Shown here piece after piece: positions 46,495 to 58,152 of a stretch of 64,000 bases of DNA. A program made the translations under genes and the position numbers. The notes under the pieces are model-generated. The model was not told the DNA's origin. It ran no database searches and saw only the letters and a list, made by a program, of their open reading frames with translations. Origin of the DNA: Micropterix aruncella (lineage: Eukaryota; Arthropoda; Insecta; Lepidoptera; Micropterigidae); NCBI GenBank assembly GCA_944548615.1, contig OX155967.1, forward strand, positions 7,630,024 to 7,694,023, read 5' to 3'. Each line of letters opens with the position of its first letter. Position 1 is the first letter of the stretch.

Positions 46495-47075
46495 GCATTC
46501 AGATGGTCGAGCGTATTCAAAGAAAATTTTGTAAGATATATTTATTACAGAAAATATAAGACAATATCTATCCATACTTATTGCCGTCCGATGTTGTGCT
46601 AGGAATGGTAGGATATAATACTTCTGAATCGCATCGATATATTTCCCTAATTGTATTTACATATACATTTATTCAAAGAACTATTTATTTTCCAGAGATA
46701 CTACCTAAGTTTGAATTGTACGTAACGGTAAATTACACAGCGAGGAGTTCGCATCTATTGTTTAACGTGCCGTACCATCGTACAAATATTTTTTAAGGGG
46801 GAAGTTATAGCTGTACTTAATTCCTTACCCACTAAAATAGACATCTTTTGTATATCCCTTTGGCAGCTAAAAAGGTAACTCTCTGCTATCTCATATTTAT
46901 CATAATCTTTGTTTTACTTAATTTTGTATTTTTATGTTTTTCTTGTTCAATGTTAGCATTAATTTAGTTATGTAAGAGTTATTATGGACTTACACTCTAG
47001 ATTTATTATTGAAGGGCGACTGGATTCGTCTGTAATTCTTTTGAATAATATTTGAAACAAATAAATAAATAAATA
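46495..47075 (+). pseudogene. LINE-B (CR1-like) C-terminal relict and 3' UTR
   Basis: VERIQRKFCKIYL (46505), LLPSDVVLGMVGYNTSESHR (46575 onward), then RSSHLLFNVPYHRTNIF to a stop at 46796. The 3' UTR matches 6250-6545 and ends TTGAATAATATTTGAAACAA followed by (ATAA)n. The last part of LINE ORF2 only. Confidence 0.8.
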
Positions 47076-48344
47076 TGTACATACATTATAAGATTAATTA
47101 AAATAAAGGTTGAACATTCGTGCGCAGATTTTTGTATCTAGATATTATGTCTCTAGATGGATAAATACACAAATAGTCATTAAAAACCACTTAATGCCAC
47201 AGGATGTGCAGCACTGACACACGAGACGCCACACTCAGAAAGCCGGTCCGATGGGCCTGGCTTGCGTGAAGCCCATCTAAAGGGCAATTGCCTAGCGGGA
47301 GATGTCGAGGGCCTTAGACAAAGCTTATCGACTGACTCAAAGAATGCACAATCGTCTATAAACACTAGTGCACGCGTCAACGGGGCGGTAACGGAGCTTC
47401 CGTAAATTGAATTTCGTTTCAACGAATATTGTTTTAAGAACTCTATTCTCTAAAAAAAGTGCTTTAACATATTGTTTCTAATAATACTAAATTCAATAGT
47501 TCAATTTTTGTAACATCAGTCGTGTTTTTTTTTATTGTTCTTGTTGAGTGTATCCTGTAGGTATATACAAACAAATAAGAACTGTCCGCTGACAAAGTTG
47601 TACATTACGAGTACTTCTTTGTCTGCCGTAAAAACTTCAATACGAGGGGATCGGTGGTGGGTTGCACTTAAAATAGCATTAAACGTCCGCCCTGGCTGAC
47701 GTTGATTTATGGACGTATCTAGAAGTTAAAGTTTGGTCCCCAACTGAGAAAAGTTGCGATAAAGATTAATATCGAGGAGACAGTCTGTCGCTGGCGATAC
47801 GACCCAAGGCACAGTGGGCTTTGTTAAATAAAATGCCAAAATAAATGCAGAAATATACGCGTTTTTTAAAGGGTGCTAATAATTCAGTAAAGAGCTTACG
47901 TCGTTTAAAAATAAATGTATCTTGAGCTGCCCAGTATTCTTGCTTGTTTGCTTCTAATCATTATTATGAAATTTCATAACGGGTCGGTTTATTATATACG
48001 ACAATCTCTTACAACCAACCCTTCTATGAAATGTTTTAATGTATGTGTGCGTGTAACATGTGTGTAAGTCTTGTTATTGCATTCGATCGACAGAATTTAA
48101 TGTAATTCCGTTAATTTTATCCCAACGGAAATTGATAACCCAGCCGGAAATCGAAACCGGAACCTTACAATGTAAGATCAGGCGATCAAACGTCAAAGTT
48201 TTAGATTTTTTGTTAAAAAATTCTATTTAACGATTAAAAAAATAAATATTTAAGGTGTATCTAAAGGTTTAAGTGTTTTTTTCTTATTGAACATTGATAA
48301 TGCATGGTTTTTATAAAGGACTGCTGGATTAGAAAATCACAATA
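47076..48344. other. Intergenic with a GC-rich patch at 47190-47410
   Basis: No gene is supported. 47190-47410 is GC-rich, with an 80-codon minus frame of no known domain; it might be a diverged R700-like or host sequence, but I find no match in the window. The rest is AT-rich. Confidence 0.3.
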
Positions 48345-49078
48345 ATCACAGAAATGATTATATCACAGAAATAATACGGAGAGATATAATTCCATCTATT
48401 ATGACGTATTGAAACCTGAATACCAAATGAAAAACTGCCATTTTTATGTAAATAATACTAAAATAATATTATTTTAGTATTTTTTTACAGAAAGATGCAA
48501 TGGTTTTATGTGGTATTCAGGTTTCAATACGTAGTAATTATGTAATTCATAATTCAGATAGGCTAATAGAGTGGCGTAACTAAGCCGGTGCAACTGGTGC
48601 GGCCCCCCGGGGCCCACGGTAGTCTGGGGGGCCAAAATGGACTTCAGTCTATCATCGACATTCCATCCAACTCTGTAACGAAAAACTGGATATCTCAAAC
48701 TGATCGATGATTTTGCAAAGTGCAATTCAAGACGGAAACCGCTCTATAAATGTATTTGATGTAAAAATGTCTACATTTGTAATAATATTTGTGGGTATTC
48801 TTTAGTCTTACCATTTTCGCACTTGGTAGTTCTACTCAAAATAAAGTTATTAAACTGATATTGTTTTTTGATTTTTCGCCAATTTTCAAAGATGGAAAAA
48901 TATGTTTCAATAATTAAAGTAACAATAAATTGCCGTATTAGGAATAATTATATAGAGGAATTAATTTTTCGAGCATACTCCCGCAACAATGTTTCAATGT
49001 GATCCGGAGTGTCCTTTTTATAGTTACGCCACTGGGCTAATAGATAGCATTATATCTCTCCCTGAAATTTCTGTGATG
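48345..49078. mobile_element. Long inverted-repeat MITE interrupted by a hAT element
   Basis: Left arm ATCACAGAAATAATACGGAG, AGATATAATTCCATCTATTA; right arm TAATAGATAGC, ATTATATCTCTCCCTGAAAT, TTCTGTGATG. An inner inverted pair, TTGAAACCTGAATACC and GGTATTCAGGTTTCAA, lies at 48412-48427 and 48511-48526. Without the hAT the element is ~260 bp. A single arm is at 3210-3300. Confidence 0.75.
48569..49034. mobile_element. hAT MITE with 8-bp TSD
   Basis: GAGTGGCGTAACTA (first bases mutated from CAGTGG) and TAGTTACGCCACTG termini; GGCTAATA at 48561-48568 and 49035-49042. Sub-terminal GGCCCCCCGGGGCCC and GGGGGGCC resemble the hAT at 4631-5269. 466 bp, non-coding. Confidence 0.88.
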
Positions 49079-49700
49079 TAATTGAGAAAATGTCAGGAAA
49101 ACTTAGCTCTGTGGCATACGCAGTTAAAACAATAAGGCGGCTGACTGATGTAGATACAGCAAGAATAGTATACTTTAGTCACTTTCATAGCATTATGTCC
49201 TATGGGATTCTTCTCTGGGGAAGCTGTGCGGACATCAATAACATCTTTATACTACAGAAACGTGCTGTAAGAGCTATATATAAACTTGGTCCTCGAGTTT
49301 CACTTAGAGAAAAATTCAAAGAGATAAATATTCTTACTGTTGCATCAAAGTATTAGTTTTTTTAGGTTTTTAAAATAAAAAGCGACACTCATAATTTTAA
49401 TACTAGACATAAGCATAACCTTGTTGTACGTGCTACTCGTCTCCACAAAATAAGCAATTCTTTTTTGGGACAATGTATAGGCTTCTATAACAAACTTCCT
49501 CATACTATTAGAGAACTATCTGTAAATAAGTTTAAAGCTACCATCAAAGCAAAATTGTATAAAAAAGCATACTATACAATATCTGATTATGTAAATGACA
49601 AAACGGCTTAGGAGTAAGGCTTGGACGCATCATAAGAACATAAATTAACAATAATATTTAATTGTGTCTATATTAATAAAGAACATTTAGATTTTTTTTG
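49079..49700 (+). pseudogene. LINE-A RT C-terminus and 3' end
   Basis: The 88-codon frame reads KLSSVAYAVKTIR, then YFSHFHSIMSYGILLWGS and IFILQKRAVRAIYKLG, the conserved GI.LWG and QKRA.RAIY landmarks after the LINE palm. Past a stop at 49356 the frame resumes (shifted) with HNFNTRHKHNL, SFLGQCIGFYNKLPHTIREL and a KFKATIKAKLY helix, ending about 49610. Then a 3' UTR with TTTGATTG tail. A 3' copy is at 2524-2672. Only the last quarter of ORF2 is present. Confidence 0.82.
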
Positions 49701-49839
49701 ATTGTTTTTTTTTTTTTGTAAAAATTTTATAAAAACTGCTATGACACTAATAATTTAATGTATTTATTGATTAAGTTGATTGAGCTATGATTTTCGATCT
49801 ATTATTATTATACAATATCACTATTTTATACCACATAGG

Positions 49840-50262
49840 CCTGTTTTAACCCTTCGAGTAGCGGCATACATAATTTCATGGCAGACCGCGGCAATTTATT
49901 GGAATTTATTGCAATATCGCCGCGCTCGACCAAAAGTACTATAACTATGGAACTACTATAGCAAACATAAAAATAATAACTCTGCAATGATTGCATTAAA
50001 ATTTCGTATATAGAATATTGAAATTTCATTTTGTAAAACAATTAGATAATTATGAATAAATATGAGAAAGTCGAAAAAGTGAAACAAACTCGGCATTTCT
50101 AACTTGTACTTGTTTTACAGAAAAATACGGAACCCTATTTAGAAATTGTAAATACTATCGTGATCTTTATTAGATTTTCTATCAAAGGTAATATTAAAAT
50201 TTGCTTATTTACATACAAAAATATTTAGATATTAGCTCATAAAACCAATAAAAATTTCTCGA
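49840..50262 (-). repeat. Dispersed repeat F, copy 2
   Basis: Inverse of 24040-24458 with ~85-90% apparent match by eye. It includes the codons near the end of the hAT-like frame but no open ORF. Confidence 0.75.
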
Positions 50263-51035
50263 TTTCTCGAGAAAAAAAAATGGTGATGTTTGACAATGGA
50301 ATTTTACCAGAAATATCCCTGAAATGATGCGACGAAAATATGACGAAATGGAGCGCGAAATTATTCTAGCGGCCGTCTATATATCTATGGTAATAATGAG
50401 ATATTTGGTATGGATTTTAGGATGCGTTCGAATTAGAAAATAATATTACCGTGCGCTCCGGTGTTCTGATGTGCAACCAAATTTGGTCGTTACGTAGCCG
50501 AAGCGGCATGTAAAGTTCGCATCCATACTGCCATACCACGACCGCTGCCGTATTTAACAAATCTACTCGTAAGATAAAATTAATATTGTTTTGCCACTAT
50601 GAGTGCCATCTACACGTTTCATTTCGTAGTCAATTTCAAGTTGCCAAATCGTAGTACAACGCTGAGCAATATAATACTCTATATAATCAATGATACTGGA
50701 TAGCCGATATAATGACCCATGGTTGGTGGTGGTAAACAATCCACTTTATACGGCACGCGAAGAAGAAGAATGTCGAAAGCGACAGAAACCTGGAGAGGAG
50801 ACAGATAGATAAGCAAAGATAGGGCGATAGAGAGGGTGAAATGAAACAAGTATAAATCAATTGCGAAGGGACAGACCAAAATAGAATAATATCTTAACAT
50901 ACCGAGGGGAACGCGACAGAAGGAGAGATTGTGGAAAGAGGAGACGGGGAGAGACTTGCCTGAGACAACCTCCCCCGCAGATATTTACGCAAAAAGGTCG
51001 CAATTTCTAGATATAACGCTTAGACATTGCATGTT
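50263..51035. other. Intergenic, weak dispersed-repeat similarity
   Basis: No gene. 50608-50700 resembles 5278-5370. 50450-50580 is moderately GC-rich (GTGCGCTCCGGTG, CCACGACCGCTGCCG), unassigned. Confidence 0.35.
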
Positions 51036-51349
51036 AAGGGCTCTCTAGACGATCAAGCATGCTTGTCAAGCATCGCGTCGCGGGCTGGGAGGGGATCGTA
51101 AACCGCAGAAATTATGCAAATATATTTTTTAAATATTTACCAAAAATGCCTAATTTTGTAGTTTATACCAGGGAATCACGTTAATTACTAATTGATTAAT
51201 GAATGACGTGACTCCGTGGTATAAAACTACAAAATTAGGCATTTTTAGCAAATATGAAAAAAAAAATTTACAAATTCCTGCGGTTTACGATTCTGCCCAG
51301 TCCGCGACGCGATGCTTGACAAGCATGCTTGACCGTCTAGAAAGCCCTT
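51036..51349. mobile_element. 314-bp palindromic MITE
   Basis: Arms: AAGGGCTCTCTAGACGATCA, AGCATGCTTGTCAAGCATCG and the inverse ending TCTAGAAAGCCCTTT. Complementarity runs nearly to the centre (GCCTAATTTTGTAGTTTATA with its inverse), leaving a ~40-bp loop around 51185. The whole element would fold into one hairpin. A rearranged arm occurs at 42960-43330. Confidence 0.9.
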
Positions 51350-51449
51350 TACAATACGTAGGCTGAGAAGAGAAAAGTCTAGAAATATTATTTACATCGG
51401 TATATGTTATGAAAATAAATAACTGAATTTAGAGTGATTTTAAGTTACC

Positions 51450-51832
51450 GGCTTCCTTGAAGGAGACTAATCAGTACGAGCAAATGTAGATAAAAAGTAC
51501 ACAAGTGTAGATAAAAAAATGGAAAACCAAAAATATTATTTTATTTTATTTGGTGGTATTTTTTTTTTACAAATCTGTAAATTGTATCTATTGAAATAAG
51601 TTTGAGGAGCGTTAAGCGCGTTGCACTATCTAGCAGTAGGTAAAATATAACTTAAGCAATATTAGCGATATTTTACTTACCGCTAGATGTCGCATCGTAC
51701 TTAAAGTTTTTCATATTGTTTATTTTTTTAAAACTTTTTTTCGCCTGTTTTTTCCACAATTTTTGATCAAAAGTTGCTCATTTGCTCGTATTGATTCATC
51801 CCCTTCAAGGATGCCGGTAGCAAAAAACTCAC
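51450..51832. mobile_element. MITE-like element with ~42-bp inverted ends
   Basis: TTACCGGCTTCCTTGAAGGA, ATCAGTACGAGCAAATG on the left and CATTTGCTCGTATTGATTCA, CCTTCAAGGATGCCGGTA on the right. Inside is a smaller palindrome at 51625-51700 (CACTATCTAGCAGTAGGTAA and inverse). The right end is also seen at 1-110 and weakly at 24470-24495. Confidence 0.65.
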
Positions 51833-52179
51833 GGCGTATATCTCCAAAACTTTATTTTATAGGGCGTGATTTTGCAGGCAAAAAAAGGAAGCGTAGTTGT
51901 AGAAATCTTTATTTTAAAAACTCAATCTACAGAGCAACGAATCCGGGTCACCAACATAAACCTTAATATCTCGGAAACTAAGAAAGCTAGATTATTGGAA
52001 TAAAAATATATAATAGACTATTTAATACTACCCAATATATTTAATGAGGTTATAACATTGAATTTAAGATGCCTTTTAATATTAATCTCCTAGATATTTC
52101 TTCGATTTGTCAGATAAAAACTAAATTAAAATTCACAATACCTTGACGTCATCCTGGTTTCCCATTACCTGTTAAAAAC

Positions 52180-52640
52180 GCATTGATAATGTATAGTACA
52201 TTTAGCATTAAGAATTTTTTAAATGTGAATCTTGGTCGTTTCATAGTTTGAATATAGAATATAGAATATATGCGGTTCACAAAAAAAATATCCATCGTTT
52301 CGCATTATCTCAAAATTATAAAATCAAAATTATTCTCCGCACACCATATCGCCATCCCAGCAATGAACATTATGTGGAAGCTAAAGTCCTTGATTGTAGG
52401 CAACTTTTTTTAAAAACTTTCCTCTTAAAGCTATTTTTGGACAATAATTCAAATTTAGGAATAATTCAGAACCGAAGACCAACAAGACAAGTTTTAGAAA
52501 ATAGCTTAATAATACCCAGGAAGAAAACATCATTTGATGTTGAAATAAAAATGAATTTGACAATTAGGGTATTCGAAAATAAAATAAAGGAATAGTTCTC
52601 GAGTCATGACAGACTAACCATTCATCAAATGTTAGAAATT
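52180..52640 (+). pseudogene. Daphne-like LINE C-terminal relict
   Basis: KIILRTPYRHPSNEHYVEAK, VLDCRQLFLKTFL and RRPTRQVLENSL, PRKKTSF follow in the order seen in the LINE at 33516-34645 (KIMHRKPYQYSSKELFKEAQ, VLDARLLFIKT, KPTRQLLSDNL, PRMKTTF). 115 codons open, then degenerate. No RT palm. Confidence 0.75.
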
Positions 52641-53092
52641 ATAGTTTAATAAAACTTATGTGCACAAATTATTAATATATTTTTAAATACTATGTATGTT
52701 CATGTTCTAGGGTTTCTCAAACCTACAGGGCAATTTAGTTTTATGAGCATTTTAATAAAACTTTTACATAATTTATTGTAAAATTAGAGTCCTGTTAATC
52801 CTAGAACGGGCTAGTCCCAGTTGGGTGACAGAATCAAATAAGCTAAAGGTTAAGGTTTTGCCATTCAGTTCCTATTATTTTTATAAGCAAAAACAATGTT
52901 TTATAGTAATTAATTCTTAAATAAATAAAAATAATATTTTTTCTGACAAACCCCAGAACTCGTCCCAGTTGGGTGACAGAATTAATTAAGTAAAGGTTAA
53001 GGTATTGCCATTCGGTTCCTGTTAGTTTTGTAAGCAAAATAAATGTTTTGTAGTAATTAATTCTTAAATAAATAAAATAAAAAATCTTCTAA
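52641..53092 (+). mobile_element. LINE 3' UTR with terminal tandem duplication
   Basis: Two consecutive copies of ~145 bp: 52810-52945 and 52960-53092. Each contains GTCCCAGTTGGGTGACAGAA, AAAGGTTAAGGT, TTGCCATTC and TAGTAATTAATTCTTAAATA. The CCCAGTTGGG motif is shared with 33280, 55905 and 57955. Confidence 0.75.
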
Positions 53093-53460
53093 ACTATTTT
53101 TATTTAATTTTTTTATATATTTATAATTTTATCACATTTGGTGGACACAACAGCTTTGCGACATTGTTTTTATTGCGCTCTCGTTTACTTTATTAATACC
53201 CCCTTCCTCCCTCCACACTCTCTTGCCTTTCGTTCCTTCACATGGTTAGTATGAAATAGCACTATATTTGTTGGACATTCCAATAAAATAGCGATAATAT
53301 TTGCAGACCTCTCCGCCACCCATGTTGACCTGCCATATTCCAGCTGTCGCGGCAAGGCAACTTAGAAGACACTATCAGGGTGACCATAAACCTCACAGAA
53401 TAAATTTAATGTTTAACTTTCATTTTATTTTTCTTGAGGTACCTACATATAAAAATAAAA
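53093..53460. other. Intergenic, nothing recognised
   Basis: AT-rich, then a C-rich patch at 53200-53230 (CCCCCTTCCTCCCTCC). No gene. Confidence 0.35.
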
Positions 53461-54203
53461 CTAGAGCTGTCAACTACAACGGGAGAACCCGTCACCTAAG
53501 GAAGTTTTAACGATATTAGATCGTTCTGTCTCACGTGAGATGAGCGCAGAAGACTTGGGTGGAACACAGTTCAATGCCTAGTTACGCCACTTGTCCGTAA
53601 GAAGCCAACGCCTTACCGCGAGATAACCAAGTTAATCACACAGCGGGCCGACACTTGCGCCATTACTTCTAGTTGCAACCAGATTACGCCGGTCTCCCGA
53701 CTGGTTGCAGGTTCGAGGTCGCTTGCGCGGTCCTCCCCCTTACGTAGCGGTGATACGGTGTCCACCGAATCTATCACGGACCATGGCATCCATTGCGCGG
53801 CTCCACCCGGAATCGGGTAGCCGAATGGCCGTTTCAAGAGCAGTTGCCGTAAGGTTAACAAATACTCCCGTTCTATACAGTCTCCCGACAGTACTATTTC
53901 CAGACTCCCCCGGCTGTCGGTCGGAATGCACAATCGATTGACTGACATCGCACGGTTCGCAACATCGAACGCAGAGCTAAATGTATCCCATGCCATATTT
54001 TAATGTAGGCTTTCTCAAACTAAAAGCCCCGCAAACCGTCCAGAAGCGCCCAAAGGTTGAGTCCTGGGGAAAACTGGCCCGCAGGCCAAATTCCTACCCG
54101 GGCTCGCACTTCTGCGTGGAGGCCGCCGAATGGGTGTTAACCCGTGCGATTGGCCGACCCTACACGGTTTTAATGGTCAAACAGCAACAGGGCCCATTAG
54201 CTA
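53461..54203 (+). mobile_element. R700 copy 10 with a 65-bp internal insertion
   Basis: AGAGCTGTCAACTACAACGG to CAGGGCCCATTAGCTAAC. At about 53962-54028 extra DNA (ATCGAACGCAGAGC..CTTTCTCAAACTAAAAGC) separates GGTTCGCAAC from CGCAAACCGTCC, bounded by the short direct repeat CGCAAAC/CGCAAC. No convincing TSD for the element itself. Confidence 0.83.
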
Positions 54204-54399
54204 ACTAAATACATATACAAATCCAGTGTTATATGCGCGATTAGAAATAAGAACTTGGAAAAACTGAACCAAATAGTGAAGCTATATTCGAGCAAAATTT
54301 AGCCCCATACCATAATATAAGGTAGGGTTTATCAAACTTATAACCCAACGTACCCCTAATAAATTTCTCATACGACAATGAATCCCTTTGCGGTCGTTA

Positions 54400-55228
54400 C
54401 GTAGCGGAAGGGTTTTAAAAAACTGTCTATAGAAGAAAGCAAAGTTTTGTACATTCAAGTATGGACGATCGGACGTCATTTTGTACGACGTACGGACAAA
54501 GACATTATACATTTCTAGCTCCAAAGCTTTACAATATACTGACAATGGATGTTCAAACGACCGACGTACCTTACGCTACGTTTAGAAGAGTGGTGGCAAC
54601 TTGGCTTTTAAATAAATCTAGGGAAGACTGTGAAAAATTATTAAGGTCTCAGGTGTGATCGTGATATATATTTATTTATATTTTATATATTATAACTCTA
54701 TTTTATATACCTACTATCATATATATGTCTGAATTTATATATAATATTAGTATATATATGTTATATAATATATATTAATAATATTAGTATATATATGTTA
54801 TATAATATATATAATATATATTATAATAATATATATCTATATATGGTATATATCATATTTATATGTGTTTATATCTAATATATAAAAAATAATTATTATT
54901 CCATATAACTTAGTAGATTGTCATAAATTTTAATTTAGTTTATAATTTTATTGATGTTTTTAAATTTAACTTTAAATTTTAAATTGTACTCAAGTATTAG
55001 ATAAGATTTGCTCTCTCGTCTCAAAAGAATTAATCTATGTTAGTACCACCTCAACACAGGTTCATACCTAGTGAGGTGGTAAACCGTTATGTCAAAAGAT
55101 GAATTTCCTTTCTAAGCTAGGTATAATATATACACTTATTATAAACTGTTTTTTTGTTAGAATAAGGATTTTCTTTGTAATTTGTAACTTGAATTACGGA
55201 AATAAATAAATAAAATAAATAAATAAAG
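54400..55228 (+). pseudogene. LINE-D C-terminal relict and 3' UTR
   Basis: A 65-codon frame (54461-54658) reads TSFCTTYGQRHYTFLAPKLYN, in parts, then YATFRRVVATWLLNKSRE, the LINE C-terminal YGxR.....P.LYN..P pattern. Then AT-rich 3' UTR with TATATA arrays (54660-54890) and an AATAAATAAATAAA tail ending 55228. RT palm missing. Confidence 0.65.
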
Positions 55229-55620
55229 TGACCTTGACTGGAATGACAAGAAACCTTCAAGTGTATCTTGACTGGAATGAAGTGGAATTGAGGTGGGAGA
55301 ACTACGGTGAGAATGTTGAGGATATAAAGAAGGGAAGAATGTGCAGGTTTCTACGTTCACGTATTCGAAGCCAATGAAGTCTGGTTTAATAGTCAGAAGA
55401 AGTCTCAATCCTAACATTTAATTTTGGCCACCCTACAAAGGTGGCAACGGGCGCCATAAAGGCGCGCGTCGTGGCGCCCTATCGTCGTAACTATCGCAGT
55501 TCCATCGCCCATCCCCCCCCCCCCCCCCCCTGTATTGTGAGAGTCGTCCTCTGGGTTGTAATACAGCGGATTATACTCACTGAATTAAACGTAGTTTATC
55601 TGACCAACTTATAATGGGTG
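55229..55620. other. Intergenic; C18 homopolymer at 55513-55530
   Basis: Contains a repeated word CTTGACTGGAATGA (55233, 55269) and a GC-rich patch at 55440-55500. No gene is recognised. Confidence 0.4.
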
Positions 55621-55624
55621 ACCA

Positions 55625-56110
55625 CACTATGTCCTTCAATATATCCATAATAAATTATATCATTCTGTTATTAAGAAATTATAACTTTAGGCCCATGTAA
55701 ATATAGTTTTTTTACATCTGCCATTTTTAACTTGAGTAACTTAGGTAAAAAAGCCATTTTATTCCTTATCCAAAATCAAATACTGTTTAGTTATATATAT
55801 TTTTTTATTTATATATTGGGATCTCTAAAACATTGATTTTGGGTACAAAAATATCATGAAAAATAATAAAAAACCTTAACCTCATGATTGTTTCATTCTG
55901 TCACCCAACTGGGACGATCCCGTTATAAGGCCAACAGGGCTCTAATAACACGATAAATTATTTAATCGTTGTAGTAAAATACTGCAGTAAAATACTTAAA
56001 AATATTAAAATCAGCATTAAAATAGAATATAGAATTTTGTTAAGTAGAGTGAGACAAGTATCTAGGCGGATCAGAGTAAATAATTGAAATAAGTAAAACG
56101 ACTTACGTAA
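55625..56110 (-). mobile_element. LINE 3' UTR-type duplicate, unit 1 (empty site for H600)
   Basis: Direct duplicate of 57105-57322 plus 57911-58100: TATAACTTTAGGCCCATGTA, CTGCCATTTTTAACTTGAGT, CCAACAGGGCTCTAATAACA, AGTAGAGTGAGACAAGTA. In inverse orientation it carries the CCCAGTTGGGTGACAGAAT motif of the Daphne-like LINE 3' UTR. It lacks the H600 insertion present in unit 2. Confidence 0.8.
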
Positions 56111-56829
56111 CAATTAGCCTAATTAAAGTAAAAAAAACTTTTTATTTGTATATTCAATGAATGTACTTAATTAAGATTGAATAATATATCAGAATAAATA
56201 AATAACACTATAATACAAATCAAAATACTAAATTTGTAAAAATAATACAATGTAGGGAATACAATATGGCAAATACACATATACGTAAATACGATTTTAA
56301 TAAAGAATAAATGCTATATGGTATAAATATATTTATAATTCAATAAAATATATAAATACAATTTTAAAAGCAGTGCTTAAAAATATATGAAATAATATAA
56401 ATAAAAATATGATACTATTAATATATGCATAATAATTTATATAAATATACAATATTACTTTTAAATTAACCGTTATACATACTTAGTCATTTAAAAATAT
56501 CTTTATTAGTCTACGACTTTTAAAATGATAGGTAGAAAATGAGACATCAAAAAATCGAACCTGAAAACGCGTTTTTTTAACCGATATATTTTTTTTCTAA
56601 ATCGAATATAGGAAAACAAAGGAGAATGAAATTTTAATGCAAATAAATTATCGCGCTTTTTATACAAGACAATTTATTCTACTCCAGTAGGTTTGCATTC
56701 TTACACTTGGATTGCGTCTAATATTCCCAGTAATATAAATAATTAAGGGAAATTAGCTATCATGATAGTTTTGACTAATCAGCAATAATTAAAAAATAAC
56801 GTAATTATGAAAATGTCTCATTAAATAAA
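56111..56829. repeat. AT-rich, with a block duplicated at 63700-64000
   Basis: 56490-56795 recurs in direct orientation at 63705-64000 (ATATCTTTATTAGTC, TGATAGGTAGAAAATGA, CCAGTAGGTTTGCATTCTTA, CACTTGGATTGCGTCTAATA). 56110-56480 is AT-rich without other features. Confidence 0.7.
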
Positions 56830-57104
56830 GAGAATAATCTTCATAACCATAATTATAAGCTAGACAGCACCTAACAGAAACTGCAACTAGAGAGGAAATT
56901 CACTCTCACCATACACGCGGTAACTCTCTTTTATGCTTGCCCCGAACAAGACTGGCAAAAGTACAAAAAAGATACTTATACCTCAGCATTAAATTCTACA
57001 ATCTACTCCCTACCACTATCAAACAGCTGGAGGACATAAAATTTTAAAAAAAAACATTAAGATGATACTGAAAGGCCACCCTTTACCCCACATATGACCC
57101 ATAT
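56830..57104 (+). pseudogene. LINE C-terminal relict
   Basis: Across frames the plus strand shows FTLTIHAVTLFYA, QKRYLYLSIKFYNLLPTTIK and EDIKFKK, the LINE ORF2 C-terminal FYN.LP..I landmark. Frameshifted and truncated. Confidence 0.55.
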
Positions 57105-58110
57105 ATGGTCCTTCAATATATTCTTTTAATAATAAATTATAACTTTAGGCCCATGTAATTTTCGTTTTTTTACACCTGCCATTTTTAACTTGAGTAACTT
57201 ATGTTTAATTTAGGATTTCAATTTGAGAAAAAAAGCCATATTATTCCTTTTCCAAAATCAGTTACTGTTTAGCTTTATATCTTTAAAACATTGATTTTGG
57301 GTACAGAAATAACATGAAAAAAATACGTGTGGCACTCGGGGACTGCCACGGTAAAGCTATTGCATAGCATTTTTAACAACTTATGCAATTATAATTATTT
57401 ATTTATTTTATTTTTTCTGATATCAGATAACTGCGCTCTATCGTAAAACGTTGAAATTATTCCGAATCATTTGCGGCTGCGGAAGCAAATGATTCGGAAT
57501 AATTTAAACGTCTTCCGATAGAGCGCCGCGCACGAATTTTTTATTCAATAAAGCAAAAAAACGAATTATTCGAAAAAAATCGTAGATAAAAAGATAGATA
57601 ATTAAATTATCTTTAAAATGGTGCAGGTTTCATAATAATACGCCAGATAGTATTTGCGTAGTAGTCGTTTTTGTGTTCGGTTAGACCTAATTTCACAAAT
57701 TAATTACACTATGTAATATAAACAAAATCTAAAATATTCAAAGCTAAGAATATTAGGAAAATGTTCTTGTTTAACATATATTTTTTTCGAATCGTAAGCA
57801 GTACTCGTTTAGACGTAATTATCCGTTTAAAATCATTAATTTTCGTTAAGAAATTTCTTCATTTGGTCGCCGCGCTGGCCTAGGCCCGCGATAAAGCTAT
57901 GCAATAGCTTAATAATAAAAAACCTTAACCTCATAATTATTTTATTCTGTCACCCAACTGGGACGAACCCCTTATAAGGCCAACAGGGCTCTAATAACAC
58001 GTTAAATTATTTAATCGTTGCAGTAAAATACTTTTAAAACTATTAAAATCCGCATTAAAATAGAATATATAATTTTGTTAAGTAGAGTGAGACAAGTAGA
58101 ATAGATTTAC
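57105..58110 (-). repeat. LINE 3' UTR-type duplicate, unit 2, occupied by H600 copy b
   Basis: Same sequence as 55625-56110, split at 57323/57911 by H600. Comparison of the two units gives the pre-insertion site CATGAAAAATAATAAAAAAC. Confidence 0.8.
57324..57910 (+). mobile_element. H600 copy b
   Basis: TACGTGTGGCACTCGGGGAC to CTATGCAATAGCTT, preceded by A7. The central hairpin 57434-57527 has ~40-nt arms. Full length, with the empty site known from unit 1. Non-coding. Confidence 0.9.
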
Positions 58111-58152
58111 AACTAAAAGAAACAGAAAAAGAACGTTATGACAAAAAAAAAT

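Noticed and set aside
47180..47422. 80-codon minus ORF as a gene
   Set aside because: No domain and no start or splice context; kept only as a GC-rich patch.
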